Assembly (NCBI RefSeq): GCF_008065115.1
Contig: NZ_CP042913.1
Coordinates: 718,338-782,337, forward strand
DNA from: Bythopirellula goksoeyrii
GTDB lineage: Bacteria > Planctomycetota > Planctomycetia > Pirellulales > Lacipirellulaceae
Direction: 5' to 3'
DNA length: 64,000 bases
This document shows, piece by piece, positions 34,955 through 43,488 of this stretch. Every line of letters starts with the position of its first letter. Position 1 is the first letter of the stretch. The translations under genes were made by a program, and so were the position numbers. The notes beneath the pieces are model-generated. The model was not told the origin of the DNA. It saw only the letters and a program-made list of their open reading frames with translations, and ran no database searches.

Positions 34955-37230
34955 CCAATTGGTCTGTCGATCCCGTGGGAGGTTTTTGGTTCACTGGCTC
35001 AGTGGCGATACTGCTGGTGTTGGTGCTGTTGGTGGGGCCGCGAGGTCGGTCACTCCTGCCCCGACGTCGCATGATTCTCATGATCCTGCGTGGACTGACG
35101 GCACTACTGCTCATCTTGACGATGTTGCGCCCTACACTGGTGACTACCATCGTGAACAAAGTGCCTGGCTCGCTGTTGCTCTTGGCGGATGATTCGCGGA
35201 GTATGTCGATTGAGGATTCGCTCGGCAATCAATCGCGGTGGAACGCTCTCAAAGCATCGCTCGCCTCGGCTGGTGACCAGTTCGCTGAACTGGCAGAAAG
35301 CTGGGACGTGAAACTCTATCGCTTCGCGGACGAAACCGAATTGGTGAAGCGAGTCGATGAAGGGTTTGTTTTGCCGGAGAATGCTGAAGGTTCGCAGACG
35401 GCGATGGGTTCTGCGATTGGTGATTTGCTTGACCGGGAATCGCAGCAACGGATCGTGGCGATGTTGGTGCTGAGCGACGGTGCCCAACGGGCATTTCCGC
35501 CGCGAGATGAACCCCCGCAGTTGGCTGTTGCTCGACTGGCCACTGATCGCATCCCCCTCTACACATTTACCTTTGGTAAGCCGTCGTTAGGCTTGCAATC
35601 GGATTTGCGGGTTGATGATTTGCTGATCAACAACGTCTTGTTTGCCGAAGCACCGGCGACCATTCAGGCGAACGTCACAGCCGATGGCTATGCCAACCAA
35701 ACCGTCAAGGTTCAATTGCTCTGGGAGAATGCAGAGGGAGAGATGGAAGTCGTCGCGACCGAGCCCCTGCGAATCTCCGCGAACCAGCGGCAGTATCCGG
35801 TGACACTCACGCACACTCCACAGGCTCCTGGCGAATTCAAGATTGCCGTCGCGGTGGAGCCCCCAGCGGGGGAACTCGCGACGACAAATAATTCCCAGAG
35901 TACATTTGTTACTGTGATGAAGGGGGGCGTCAATGTGCTTTATCTCGTTGGCTCGCAGCGGGTCGGCGGTGGACCGGGGATCGAACCTCGATTCGTTCGC
36001 GCTGCCCTGGCCACCTATGCCGACTTACATGTTCACTATGAGTTGATCAATTACCGACGTCAACAGTTCGATTTGCGCGAACAACTTCGCGAAGGGAAGT
36101 TTGATGTGTTTCTCCTGCAGAACGTCGACTATGCGGGACTCAGTCGCGAGACCTGGGAGATGATTGCCGACGACGTGGGCAAAGGAGCGGGGCTTGCCAT
36201 GCTGGGAGGATTCCACAGTTTTGGCCCCGGCGGATTTCGCAACACGCCGATGGACGATATTCTCCCGATTGTCATGGGGCGCGCGGAACGACAAAATTTT
36301 GGTGAGCCCCCTCGGGCCGATATGCATTTGACGGGGCCCTTGCGCGTGAACCCTCTGCCACAGGGGGGGAGCCTGCACCCTATTTTCCAGATTGGTGAAG
36401 ACAGCGCTGCGAAGCTTGATTGGAGCAACCTTCCACCACTAGACGGGTCGAATCGATTCGATCCGAGAAGTCTCAAACCGAATGCGGCCGTGATTGCCGA
36501 AGCGGATGATCCTCAACATTCTCCGTTAGTCGTTGTTGGAGCATGGGGTAATGGTCGCACGGCGGCAGTGGCCTTCGATACGACCTGGCGTTGGCCGATG
36601 GAAGGTCACGCTGAACTACAGGATCGTTTTTGGCGGCAATTGGTGATGTGGCTTTCTCGCAAAGATGACACGGGGGGAAAAGATGTGTGGGCGCGACTTG
36701 ACCAACGGCGATATCAACGTGGGAGTCGCATTGAATTTGCAGTGGGTGCTTTCGACGAGAAACAAGAATCCGTGGCAGGGGCACAGTTCCAAGTTGAAAT
36801 AGAAAAGCCCGACGGGAGCGTCGCCACGGTGCAAGTCACTCCAAGGGGCAAGGAGTATATCGGCAATTTCGATGAAACTTCGATTCCCGGTGACTATCGA
36901 CTCACGGTCACCGCCACAACGGGCAGAGAAGAACTCGGTTCTTCCGAAGTGCGCTTCACGGTTCCCGATCGTGATATGGAACTCGACCAACCTGCCGCAG
37001 AGCCCACCTTCATGGCGTCACTAGCGAATCTGACTTCCGACGTGGGTGGCGCGGGTCTTGCACCTGAGGAGCTACCCGACCTGCTTGAACGCCTGCAGGA
37101 TCGTTTTGAGGAATTTGAGGAAGAAGTTTCCACTCAAAAAAGTTTATGGGACAGTTGGCCCATGTTGACAGCGTTAGTGGGGCTATTAGGTACTGAATGG
37201 TTTCTGCGGAAGCGCTGGGGGTTGGTGTAG
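34951..37230 (+). CDS. Membrane VWA / glutamine-amidotransferase-like protein
   Basis: A 759-residue protein. Two N-terminal helices (FTGSVAILLVLVLLVGP; MILMILRGLTALLLILTM) precede a VWA domain with an intact metal site (LLLADDSRSMS, DxSxS). After two Ig-like regions comes a class I amidotransferase-like domain (DVFLLQNVDYAGLSRETW; GAGLAMLGGFHSFGPGGF) without an evident catalytic Cys. A C-terminal coiled segment (LLERLQDRFEEFEEEV) and a final helix close it. It overlaps the BatA-type gene (ATGA), so the two are co-translated. Such pairs are typical of planctomycete MoxR operons; the cargo is unknown. Confidence 0.87.
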   Translation: MTNWSVDPVGGFWFTGSVAILLVLVLLVGPRGRSLLPRRRMILMILRGLTALLLILTMLRPTLVTTIVNKVPGSLLLLADDSRSMSIEDSLGNQSRWNALKASLASAGDQFAELAESWDVKLYRFADETELVKRVDEGFVLPENAEGSQTAMGSAIGDLLDRESQQRIVAMLVLSDGAQRAFPPRDEPPQLAVARLATDRIPLYTFTFGKPSLGLQSDLRVDDLLINNVLFAEAPATIQANVTADGYANQTVKVQLLWENAEGEMEVVATEPLRISANQRQYPVTLTHTPQAPGEFKIAVAVEPPAGELATTNNSQSTFVTVMKGGVNVLYLVGSQRVGGGPGIEPRFVRAALATYADLHVHYELINYRRQQFDLREQLREGKFDVFLLQNVDYAGLSRETWEMIADDVGKGAGLAMLGGFHSFGPGGFRNTPMDDILPIVMGRAERQNFGEPPRADMHLTGPLRVNPLPQGGSLHPIFQIGEDSAAKLDWSNLPPLDGSNRFDPRSLKPNAAVIAEADDPQHSPLVVVGAWGNGRTAAVAFDTTWRWPMEGHAELQDRFWRQLVMWLSRKDDTGGKDVWARLDQRRYQRGSRIEFAVGAFDEKQESVAGAQFQVEIEKPDGSVATVQVTPRGKEYIGNFDETSIPGDYRLTVTATTGREELGSSEVRFTVPDRDMELDQPAAEPTFMASLANLTSDVGGAGLAPEELPDLLERLQDRFEEFEEEVSTQKSLWDSWPMLTALVGLLGTEWFLRKRWGLV

Positions 37231-37317
37231 TCGGCAGAGGTGCTGACGCTGAGGCGCAAGTTTCTGTAGACTAGTCTCTTCATCGTATCGACCTAATCAT
37301 TGACCGGGAGGCTCCTC

Positions 37318-38625
37318 ATGCGATCGCACTTATTTCTACTTATTCTAGGGATGTGTGCTGGTCATTCGCTGGTACATGCCGATCCAGGCAAGCCGGTTGC
37401 CGTGCGCTGGTGGGGGCAGGCGATGGTTTCGATCGAGACCTATTGGAACCTCAAGATTGTCATCGATCCCTACAGTCTGAGCATCGGCTACAAGGATCCC
37501 GAACAGACGGCGGACTTGGTGCTGATCACGCACAATCATCCAGACCATAACAACCCGGACCTTGTCCGTGGCAAGCCGATCATTGCACGCGGCTTGCACG
37601 AATCAGAAGAGTTCACGAAGATCTATCAGGCCTTGGATCGATTTCCTAATCAAGAAGAAATTCGCTGGACGAATGCCAAACTGAGGATGGCACGCTCGCC
37701 ACATGCGATCGTGGTGACAAGCATTCCGGCCTGGCACGACGATGAGCAAGGTGAAAATCGCGGCGCTGTTGCGATGCTGCTCGCCGAGGTCGATGGAGTG
37801 CGGATCGTTCATTGTGGCGACATCGGACAATCGCGATTCACAGAGGAACAGCTTAAAGCGATGGGCAAGGTGGATGTGTTGCTCATCCCCGTGGGGGGTA
37901 CCTACACGGTCGATGGCGCTCAAGCGGCCGTGCTGGTAGAGCAAGTCAAGCCAAGAATAGTGGTTCCGATTCACTATAAGACTTCAGCACTCAATTTTGA
38001 TCTTGCTGGAGTTGATCCATTCTTGACTGCATTGGGATCGGCATTTGAAGTTGTTCGACCTGTGGGGAATACTCTGGCCGTCAGCTCTATAGTGAACGAA
38101 ACGGAGTCCAAACCTCGTGTGGTCGTGTTGAATTATCTGCCCTGGGAAATGCCCGAGGAGCTTGCCGAGCTGTTTGCGAAGAAGGAATCAGCGAGTGCTG
38201 TAACTGAAGACGTGTTTGCTCCGCTAAGTGCGAATCAGATGAGCTTTCGCCCCTCGAATGGCACACACACGCCGCGTTGGAATGCCGAACATATGATAGG
38301 GCGAGAATTAGGATTTTTTACCGAGATTTACGCCAAGGTTGACCCAGCATTTGCGAAGATCGACCTGAACCCGACCCAAATGCCGCCTGATTACGAGGCA
38401 GCGCATCCCGACTGGACCGGCGCAGAAGAAGCCCGCCAAATCGAACGTGTCTCGGCGTTGACACGGCGTTTCGCCTACCTGCTAGCCGATCTGCCCCTCG
38501 ACGAGCAGGCTCCTGGCAGTCGCTGGACCCCGCGAAAACTGCTTGAGCAAATGGCTCGACACTACGGAGAGCATACAGAAAATGTGAAACTCAAGTTTGA
38601 GCTGACGGACTGGCCGCAAGAATAG
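37318..38625 (+). CDS. Exported metallo-beta-lactamase-fold protein with DinB-like C-terminus
   Basis: A 435-residue protein. ATG 37318 is preceded by GGGAGG and opens a signal peptide ending LVHADPG. Residues 30-260 are a metallo-beta-lactamase-fold hydrolase of the UlaG/L-ascorbate lactonase-like type: VRWWGQAMVSIET, the zinc motif HNHPDH (72-77), IVHCGDIGQS and VVPIHYKT. From about residue 310 a four-helix DinB-like domain follows (RWNAEHMIGRELGFF ... LLEQMARHYGEHTENVKLK), with His residues in the positions usual for that fold. The fusion suggests a thiol- or metal-linked reaction, but the substrate is unknown. It follows the MoxR operon after 87 bases. Confidence 0.87.
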   Translation: MRSHLFLLILGMCAGHSLVHADPGKPVAVRWWGQAMVSIETYWNLKIVIDPYSLSIGYKDPEQTADLVLITHNHPDHNNPDLVRGKPIIARGLHESEEFTKIYQALDRFPNQEEIRWTNAKLRMARSPHAIVVTSIPAWHDDEQGENRGAVAMLLAEVDGVRIVHCGDIGQSRFTEEQLKAMGKVDVLLIPVGGTYTVDGAQAAVLVEQVKPRIVVPIHYKTSALNFDLAGVDPFLTALGSAFEVVRPVGNTLAVSSIVNETESKPRVVVLNYLPWEMPEELAELFAKKESASAVTEDVFAPLSANQMSFRPSNGTHTPRWNAEHMIGRELGFFTEIYAKVDPAFAKIDLNPTQMPPDYEAAHPDWTGAEEARQIERVSALTRRFAYLLADLPLDEQAPGSRWTPRKLLEQMARHYGEHTENVKLKFELTDWPQE

Positions 38626-38652
38626 TGACTATGCTGGAAGAATATGAAATCA

Positions 38653-38735
38653 GCCACGGATGAATGCGTATTGGTCGGGTATTGAGACGGGTTATGATTC
38701 TCAGCGGTAATCACCAAAATCCGCGTTCATCTGCA
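38653..38735. repeat. Imperfect inverted repeat
   Basis: GCCACGGATGAATGCG (38653-38668) is an imperfect reverse complement of CCGCGTTCATCTGC at 38721-38734, with about 52 bases between. It resembles decayed palindromic intergenic repeats. Confidence 0.35.
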
Positions 38736-38760
38736 TTCTGTTTCAGATAGACTTAAGCCT

Positions 38761-40332
38761 ATGAAGTTTCCTCGCGGCACAACACTCCTGGTGATCATCT
38801 ATCTCGCTATTGTGGGGTATGTGCTCGTGGCTTGGCTGCCTACGGTGGTTGGAGGCTATCGTACGATCGACGAATCCTATCCCATGCTAGGTTACGTCTA
38901 TCTTGCCATTGTTTCCCTTGGCGGAGCGGTGCTGCTGGGTGCTTCGGTTTATGTGTTTCTCAAGCTCTGGCGAAACACACGCAAGAAGCACATTACTCGC
39001 GAGAGGCGGCAACAGAATCCCAGCGAACTCGACGCTTCCCAGCAGCAGGCCGAGTTGCGGGAGAATATCAGCACGAGCCAGAACTTTGCCCTTGATGAAG
39101 GGGTGTCGGCTGAATTGCGTGCTGAGATCGAACATGCCTTGGATGCGATCGAGAAAAAACATGCCCAGTCTCGCTTGGAGATCGTGGCCTTCGGTACGAT
39201 ATCGAGCGGCAAGTCGTCGCTGCTCAACTCGCTGGCTGGCCGGCAAGTGTTTGCCTCAGACATCATCGGAGGCACGACCTCGGTGCGGAGCGAAGTTCCC
39301 TGGCCAGGGAACGAACAAGTGATATTGGTTGATACTCCTGGTCTCGCCGAAGTTCGCGGTGAAGAGCGTGCCGCCGTTGCCGCGTTGGCAGCCAAGAATG
39401 CTGACCTTGTCCTGTTGGTCGTGGACGGACCACTGAAGTCGTATGAAGTCGATCTCGTAAAACAGCTTCATGATATGGAAAAGCGCATCGTTGTGTGTTT
39501 GAACAAGGAAGATTGGTATGACACCGACGACGAAGTACATCTCGCTTTGCAGATCTCTGAACAATTGCCGGGGATCGTGCCTGCGGATGTGGTGGCCGTG
39601 CGGGCGGCGACGGTTACCCGTGAGCGGGTTCGCGTCACTGTCGACGGCGAAGAAGTGATCGAAGAAATCGAGATGCCACCCAATGTGGCACCATTGGCAG
39701 AGCGGTTGCTGCAGATCGTGCAAAAGGATGGACGGCAATTACTGTTGGCAAATCTGCTTTTGCAATCGCGCGGCATTGTAGATGAATCAAAAGAACGCGT
39801 TCGAGCGGTGCTCGACAAGCGTGCCAACGAAATCATCAATCGATACATGTGGGCTGCCGGAGGCGCGGCGGGGATCAATCCGTTTCCGCTTTTGGATCTG
39901 GCGGGTGGAAGCGCGATTACGATCAAGATGGTGATCGAGCTCGCGCACGTCTACAAGCAGCCCATCGACACCGATGGCGTAGTGAAGATGCTTGAACAAT
40001 TGGGCAAGAATCTTGTGGCGATGGTTGGGGCTACGGCCGCCTCCCCTGCGGTGGCGGCCGCAATTGGCTCGGCGCTCAAAACCGTGCCAGGTATCGGTAC
40101 GATCGCTGGTGGCCTAGTGCAAGGAATTGTGCAAGCGCTAGTGACACGGTGGATCGGCAATGTTTTCGTGGAATACTACCGTCGCGACATGAAGGCACCT
40201 CCGGGGGGAATCGCCGAGCTTGCCCGAGATCAATGGCAATTGCTCACGCGACCTGACAACTTGCGCAAAATCATCCAACATGGTCGCAGCGAACTCTCCA
40301 AGTCCTTCTATGGCAAGGACGACAATGACTGA
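38761..40332 (+). CDS. Membrane-anchored dynamin/Era-like GTPase with DUF697-type tail
   Basis: A 523-residue GTPase. Two N-terminal helices (about residues 8-27 and 46-68) anchor it, followed by a charged linker (70-135). G1 is GTISSGKSS (145-153), G2 GGTTS (170-174), G3 DTPG (191-194), G4 NKED (248-251). The C-terminal part (about 340-480) is hydrophobic with Ala/Gly-rich helices (MWAAGGAAGINPFPLLDLAGG; AIGSALKTVPGIGTIAGGL) like DUF697. Related proteins act at membranes, for example in stress or fission, but none is close enough to name. It overlaps the second GTPase by eight bases. Confidence 0.88.
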   Translation: MKFPRGTTLLVIIYLAIVGYVLVAWLPTVVGGYRTIDESYPMLGYVYLAIVSLGGAVLLGASVYVFLKLWRNTRKKHITRERRQQNPSELDASQQQAELRENISTSQNFALDEGVSAELRAEIEHALDAIEKKHAQSRLEIVAFGTISSGKSSLLNSLAGRQVFASDIIGGTTSVRSEVPWPGNEQVILVDTPGLAEVRGEERAAVAALAAKNADLVLLVVDGPLKSYEVDLVKQLHDMEKRIVVCLNKEDWYDTDDEVHLALQISEQLPGIVPADVVAVRAATVTRERVRVTVDGEEVIEEIEMPPNVAPLAERLLQIVQKDGRQLLLANLLLQSRGIVDESKERVRAVLDKRANEIINRYMWAAGGAAGINPFPLLDLAGGSAITIKMVIELAHVYKQPIDTDGVVKMLEQLGKNLVAMVGATAASPAVAAAIGSALKTVPGIGTIAGGLVQGIVQALVTRWIGNVFVEYYRRDMKAPPGGIAELARDQWQLLTRPDNLRKIIQHGRSELSKSFYGKDDND

Positions 40333-41683
40333 CTCGCCCGTATCCACGAAACCTCTCGTAACTACCGATGTCGACTATCAGGCGGCTGTGTCCTCTGTAC
40401 GCCGGGCGATAGAAAACTATCAGGGCTGTACCGAAGCAGAACGTCGTGTGTTGGCGCGTGACTTCGATGAGCTGCAGCAGATGGCCGACAAGCTGGAAGC
40501 CGGTCGAGTGGATATCGTTGTCTTCGGCGAAATCAGCACAGGCAAATCCGCGCTCATCAATGCCTTGGTCGGCGGTAATGTAACCCAGGTGAATGTGCAG
40601 GGAGGCTGGACGAAGGATATCTGGCACGTTCCGTGGGAAGGCATCGGCTACTGTGTCCCTGGTCTGGCCAATTCGCAAGTCGTATTGGTAGATACTCCCG
40701 GTCTCAATGAAGTGGAAGGCCATGAGCGTTCCGCCATTGCGCGTTCCTCAGCATCGCGGGCGGATCTGGTGCTCTTCGTCACAGATTCTGACCTCAATGA
40801 AACAGAATACTCGGCGCTGCTTGAACTTGCTGCCAGCCACAAGCCGATCATTCTGGTTTTGAACAAAGCAGACCTCTACTCCCGGAAGGACCTTCAGGAA
40901 CTCTTGGAATTATTTCGAGGGCGACGGTTGATTAACATCGTCGATCCGGAAAATGTCGTCGTCACGCAGGCTAATCCCCGCGAGATGGAGTATGTCATTG
41001 AAGCGGCCGATGGCAGCACGCGCACCGAGTGGCGCAAGCCGGAACCCAAAGTTAGCGAGCTAAAAGAGCGAATTCTGAAAGTCCTGAATGCGGAGGGCAA
41101 GGCCCTGATCGCGCTCAATGCCGCTATGTTTGCCGCGGACAAAGGTGATCGTATGGGGGCGCTTCGAATCAAGCTGCGTGAAGCCGAAGCGTCGAAAGTG
41201 ATCTGGAGTTTTGCAGTCACCAAATCTCTAGCGGTTGCTCTAAACCCGGTTCCCGCGGTCGATATCCTCGGTGGAACTGCCGTCGATGCCACGATGGTCG
41301 TTACTCTTGGCAAAATCTACGGCATGAACATCACCACTTCCAACGCCCGCGCTCTTGTGACATCGATCTTAAAAGCTGCTGGTTGGGTAATGCTCAGTGA
41401 AGCGGTGGTGAGTTACGCCTCAAGTGTGTTTAAAGCGCTCACTGTGGGCTACGGCACAATTGCGACTGCATTGCCTCAAGGTGCCGCCGCGGGCTATGGC
41501 TCGTACATCGTTGGCCAAGCGGCCCGCTATTACTTCCAACACGGTGCAAGTTGGGGCGACGAATCTCCCAAGCAGGTGATTACCCAAATCCTCGCCAACA
41601 CCGACAAGGAGTCAGTCCTGGAGCGTTTGAAGACTGAAATCGGCAAGAAGATTTCGCTCAATCGCTATGCGGGGGATGAATAG
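40325..41683 (+). CDS. Second GTPase of the pair, DUF697-type tail, no N-terminal anchor
   Basis: A 452-residue paralogue of the upstream GTPase. G1 is GEISTGKSA (68-76), G3 DTPG (123-126), G4 NKAD (180-183). The tail again has the hydrophobic DUF697-like segment (VPAVDILGGTAVDATMVV) and ends LNRYAGDE. I start it at ATG 40325, eight bases inside the first gene, because sequence upstream in this frame is the first gene read out of frame. The tight overlap implies equal amounts, perhaps as a hetero-oligomer with the membrane-anchored partner (inference). Its last 283 bases recur, diverged, at 43209-43458. Confidence 0.88.
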   Translation: MTDSPVSTKPLVTTDVDYQAAVSSVRRAIENYQGCTEAERRVLARDFDELQQMADKLEAGRVDIVVFGEISTGKSALINALVGGNVTQVNVQGGWTKDIWHVPWEGIGYCVPGLANSQVVLVDTPGLNEVEGHERSAIARSSASRADLVLFVTDSDLNETEYSALLELAASHKPIILVLNKADLYSRKDLQELLELFRGRRLINIVDPENVVVTQANPREMEYVIEAADGSTRTEWRKPEPKVSELKERILKVLNAEGKALIALNAAMFAADKGDRMGALRIKLREAEASKVIWSFAVTKSLAVALNPVPAVDILGGTAVDATMVVTLGKIYGMNITTSNARALVTSILKAAGWVMLSEAVVSYASSVFKALTVGYGTIATALPQGAAAGYGSYIVGQAARYYFQHGASWGDESPKQVITQILANTDKESVLERLKTEIGKKISLNRYAGDE

Positions 41684-41802
41684 CGTAGCGTGAAGTTGCC
41701 GGTACAACTCTTGGATGCCTACTTGAACCACAAGTTACCCACAGCTTCTGGTGGCCAGAAAATAACTGGATGCTACGACTCGGATAGGTAGCAAACAAGC
41801 TT

Positions 41803-42891
41803 CTAGTAGCAGTATGTATAGTAGAGATAACTGATGAGGAGGCCCATGAAGTAGATGATTGGAAAAGCCCACTGCACTGCACGGTCTAATCTCTCCGCAG
41901 CCTCCTTGTTTCCTGATTTGCACATCGAATAAAGAATCAGACTCTCGAGGACCGCTAGGCACATTACCAAGAACGAGTACAACAACACTGTATCCGTAAA
42001 TGTGAAGTATGAAATTCGAGGCATCGTACCATCAATCAGAAATTGGTAGGCCACAATCGTCAATATTCCGATGAATGCGACATTCAATCGATCCGACAGA
42101 TTGTCCACTTCCATCCAAAAGACCGCCCACATCAAAAGAACAAGGACGATCAGCGGAACGATCACCTTCCAAACGATGTTCGCCGATTGGCGTTCCAGAG
42201 TGATGTTTAGTCGGATCTCAGAAAGTTGCTCCGGCGCTCCGTAATAGCGATAGTCCGAGAGCTTAGCCACCATGTCGAGATTGACCAGGCGCCACTGTGC
42301 GATGTTAACTCGCTCGTTGCCTACGATGTGTTCCTCCGTGGCACCCAGCACCCGTTCGTCCACTTCCAGCAGCACCTGCCCGCTGTAGTTGCCAAATGCA
42401 ATCATCTTCGCCTCCAGCGTTTGCGTATCGAACGGAAACGGTTTCAGCTTCATCGGTGTCTCTAAGGTGACGTTCCGCTGCTCCATGTACCGGACACGCC
42501 CGTCGTGATGAACCTGGATGGTGATGGCATTGGTGTCGCCAGTCCCAATTTCGTTGACGAGTAACAGTTGAGGCCACCAACCCGAGAAGACTTCATTAAA
42601 TTGGAACAGCCCCTGGAAGAGCTTCATATCCGTTCCATCCTCTGCCGGATCGAAAGCCAGCCTTGGGTCTTCCCACTCTGCCACGATGATGAATTCGGCT
42701 TGAAAGGTTTCTTCTACCTCGTTCAAGTCGATGATGTCGGCCAGGAAGATTCCCACCTTCACGACCGTCGGCGAGCTCGGCGGATTGGGCATCCCGGCTT
42801 CGATAGCGCACACTGGGTCAAGGCTGAACACCAGAGAAGTAAATACCACAAGAGTGGCAATTAGGAAGCGAGCTTTCCAGTGCCAGTGCAT
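41803..42891 (-). CDS. Pentameric ligand-gated ion channel (prokaryotic Cys-loop-type)
   Basis: A 362-residue channel of the GLIC/ELIC family. A signal peptide (residues about 8-30) precedes an extracellular beta-sandwich (VKVGIFLADIIDLNEVEETF; FIIVAEWEDPRL). The diagnostic FPFDTQ is at 152-157 without the eukaryotic cysteine pair, as usual in bacteria. Four helices follow: M1 (NIVWKVIVPLIVLVLLMWAV), M2 (DRLNVAFIGILTIVAYQFL), M3 (FTFTDTVLLYSFLVMCLAVL) and M4 (AFPIIYFMGLLISYLYY). The start at 42891 has AAGGA and AGGA upstream and gives a clean signal peptide. Ligand and ion are unknown. It lies between two copies of the GTPase 3' end. Confidence 0.92.
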   Translation of the reverse strand: MHWHWKARFLIATLVVFTSLVFSLDPVCAIEAGMPNPPSSPTVVKVGIFLADIIDLNEVEETFQAEFIIVAEWEDPRLAFDPAEDGTDMKLFQGLFQFNEVFSGWWPQLLLVNEIGTGDTNAITIQVHHDGRVRYMEQRNVTLETPMKLKPFPFDTQTLEAKMIAFGNYSGQVLLEVDERVLGATEEHIVGNERVNIAQWRLVNLDMVAKLSDYRYYGAPEQLSEIRLNITLERQSANIVWKVIVPLIVLVLLMWAVFWMEVDNLSDRLNVAFIGILTIVAYQFLIDGTMPRISYFTFTDTVLLYSFLVMCLAVLESLILYSMCKSGNKEAAERLDRAVQWAFPIIYFMGLLISYLYYTYCY

Positions 42892-43208
42892 TCCTCGATT
42901 CCTTGTCAGCAGTTGTGACAAAAGAACTGAGCTACTCGCAAGAGTTTGCCGGAAATGGCGCACTTTATTCACTCCCTCAACTGGAATCTGGCCTGGAACC
43001 ACTCCTGGCACGGATAGCATTCGATTTTAACCACTGCACCCTCCTCCGTGTCCAGTGCATGACGTCTAAGAATCTCTAGAAACCTCTGGCTTTGACGGGG
43101 TGTGACAGAGTTACTAGCTCTACAGATTAAAAGAGGCCTCCATCTCATAGAGCACTCAAATCTCATCGAGAAAGGAGACCCCAGTGTCAGATCGCAACAT
43201 TCTAAATC

Positions 43209-43458
43209 AGCGGTCGCGAGTTCCGCTTCGAGTGTGTTCAAGGCGCTCACCGTGGGATACGTCACGATAGCTATCGCGTTGCCCCAAGGAGCCACGGCCC
43301 GCTACTACTTCCAACATGGTGCGAGTTTTTGGGACGAATCTCCCAAACAGGTGATTACCCAAATCCTCGCCAATACCGACAAGGAGTCATTCCAGGAAAG
43401 ATTGAAGGCTGAGATCGGCAAGAAGATTTCGCTCAATCGCTATTCGGAGGATGAGTAA
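43209..43458 (+). pseudogene. Diverged copy of the GTPase 3' end
   Basis: This encodes ASSVFKALTVGYVTIAIALP ... RYYFQHGASFWDESPKQVI ... KKISLNRYSEDE, clearly the C-terminus of the second GTPase (41401-41683). It lacks 11 residues (AGYGSYIVGQA-like) and has many third-position changes. The upstream in-frame sequence is unrelated and the G motifs are absent, so it is a fragment. Because most differences are silent, the copy seems to have evolved as coding sequence before truncation, or to come from a related strain. Confidence 0.85.
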
Positions 43459-43488
43459 AGCAGCAATTCGAAGTCGAGCTATTTAGTT

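Noticed and set aside
43102-43208. In-frame start upstream of the GTPase 3'-end copy
   Set aside because: The residues do not match the GTPase or any family; homology begins only at 43209.
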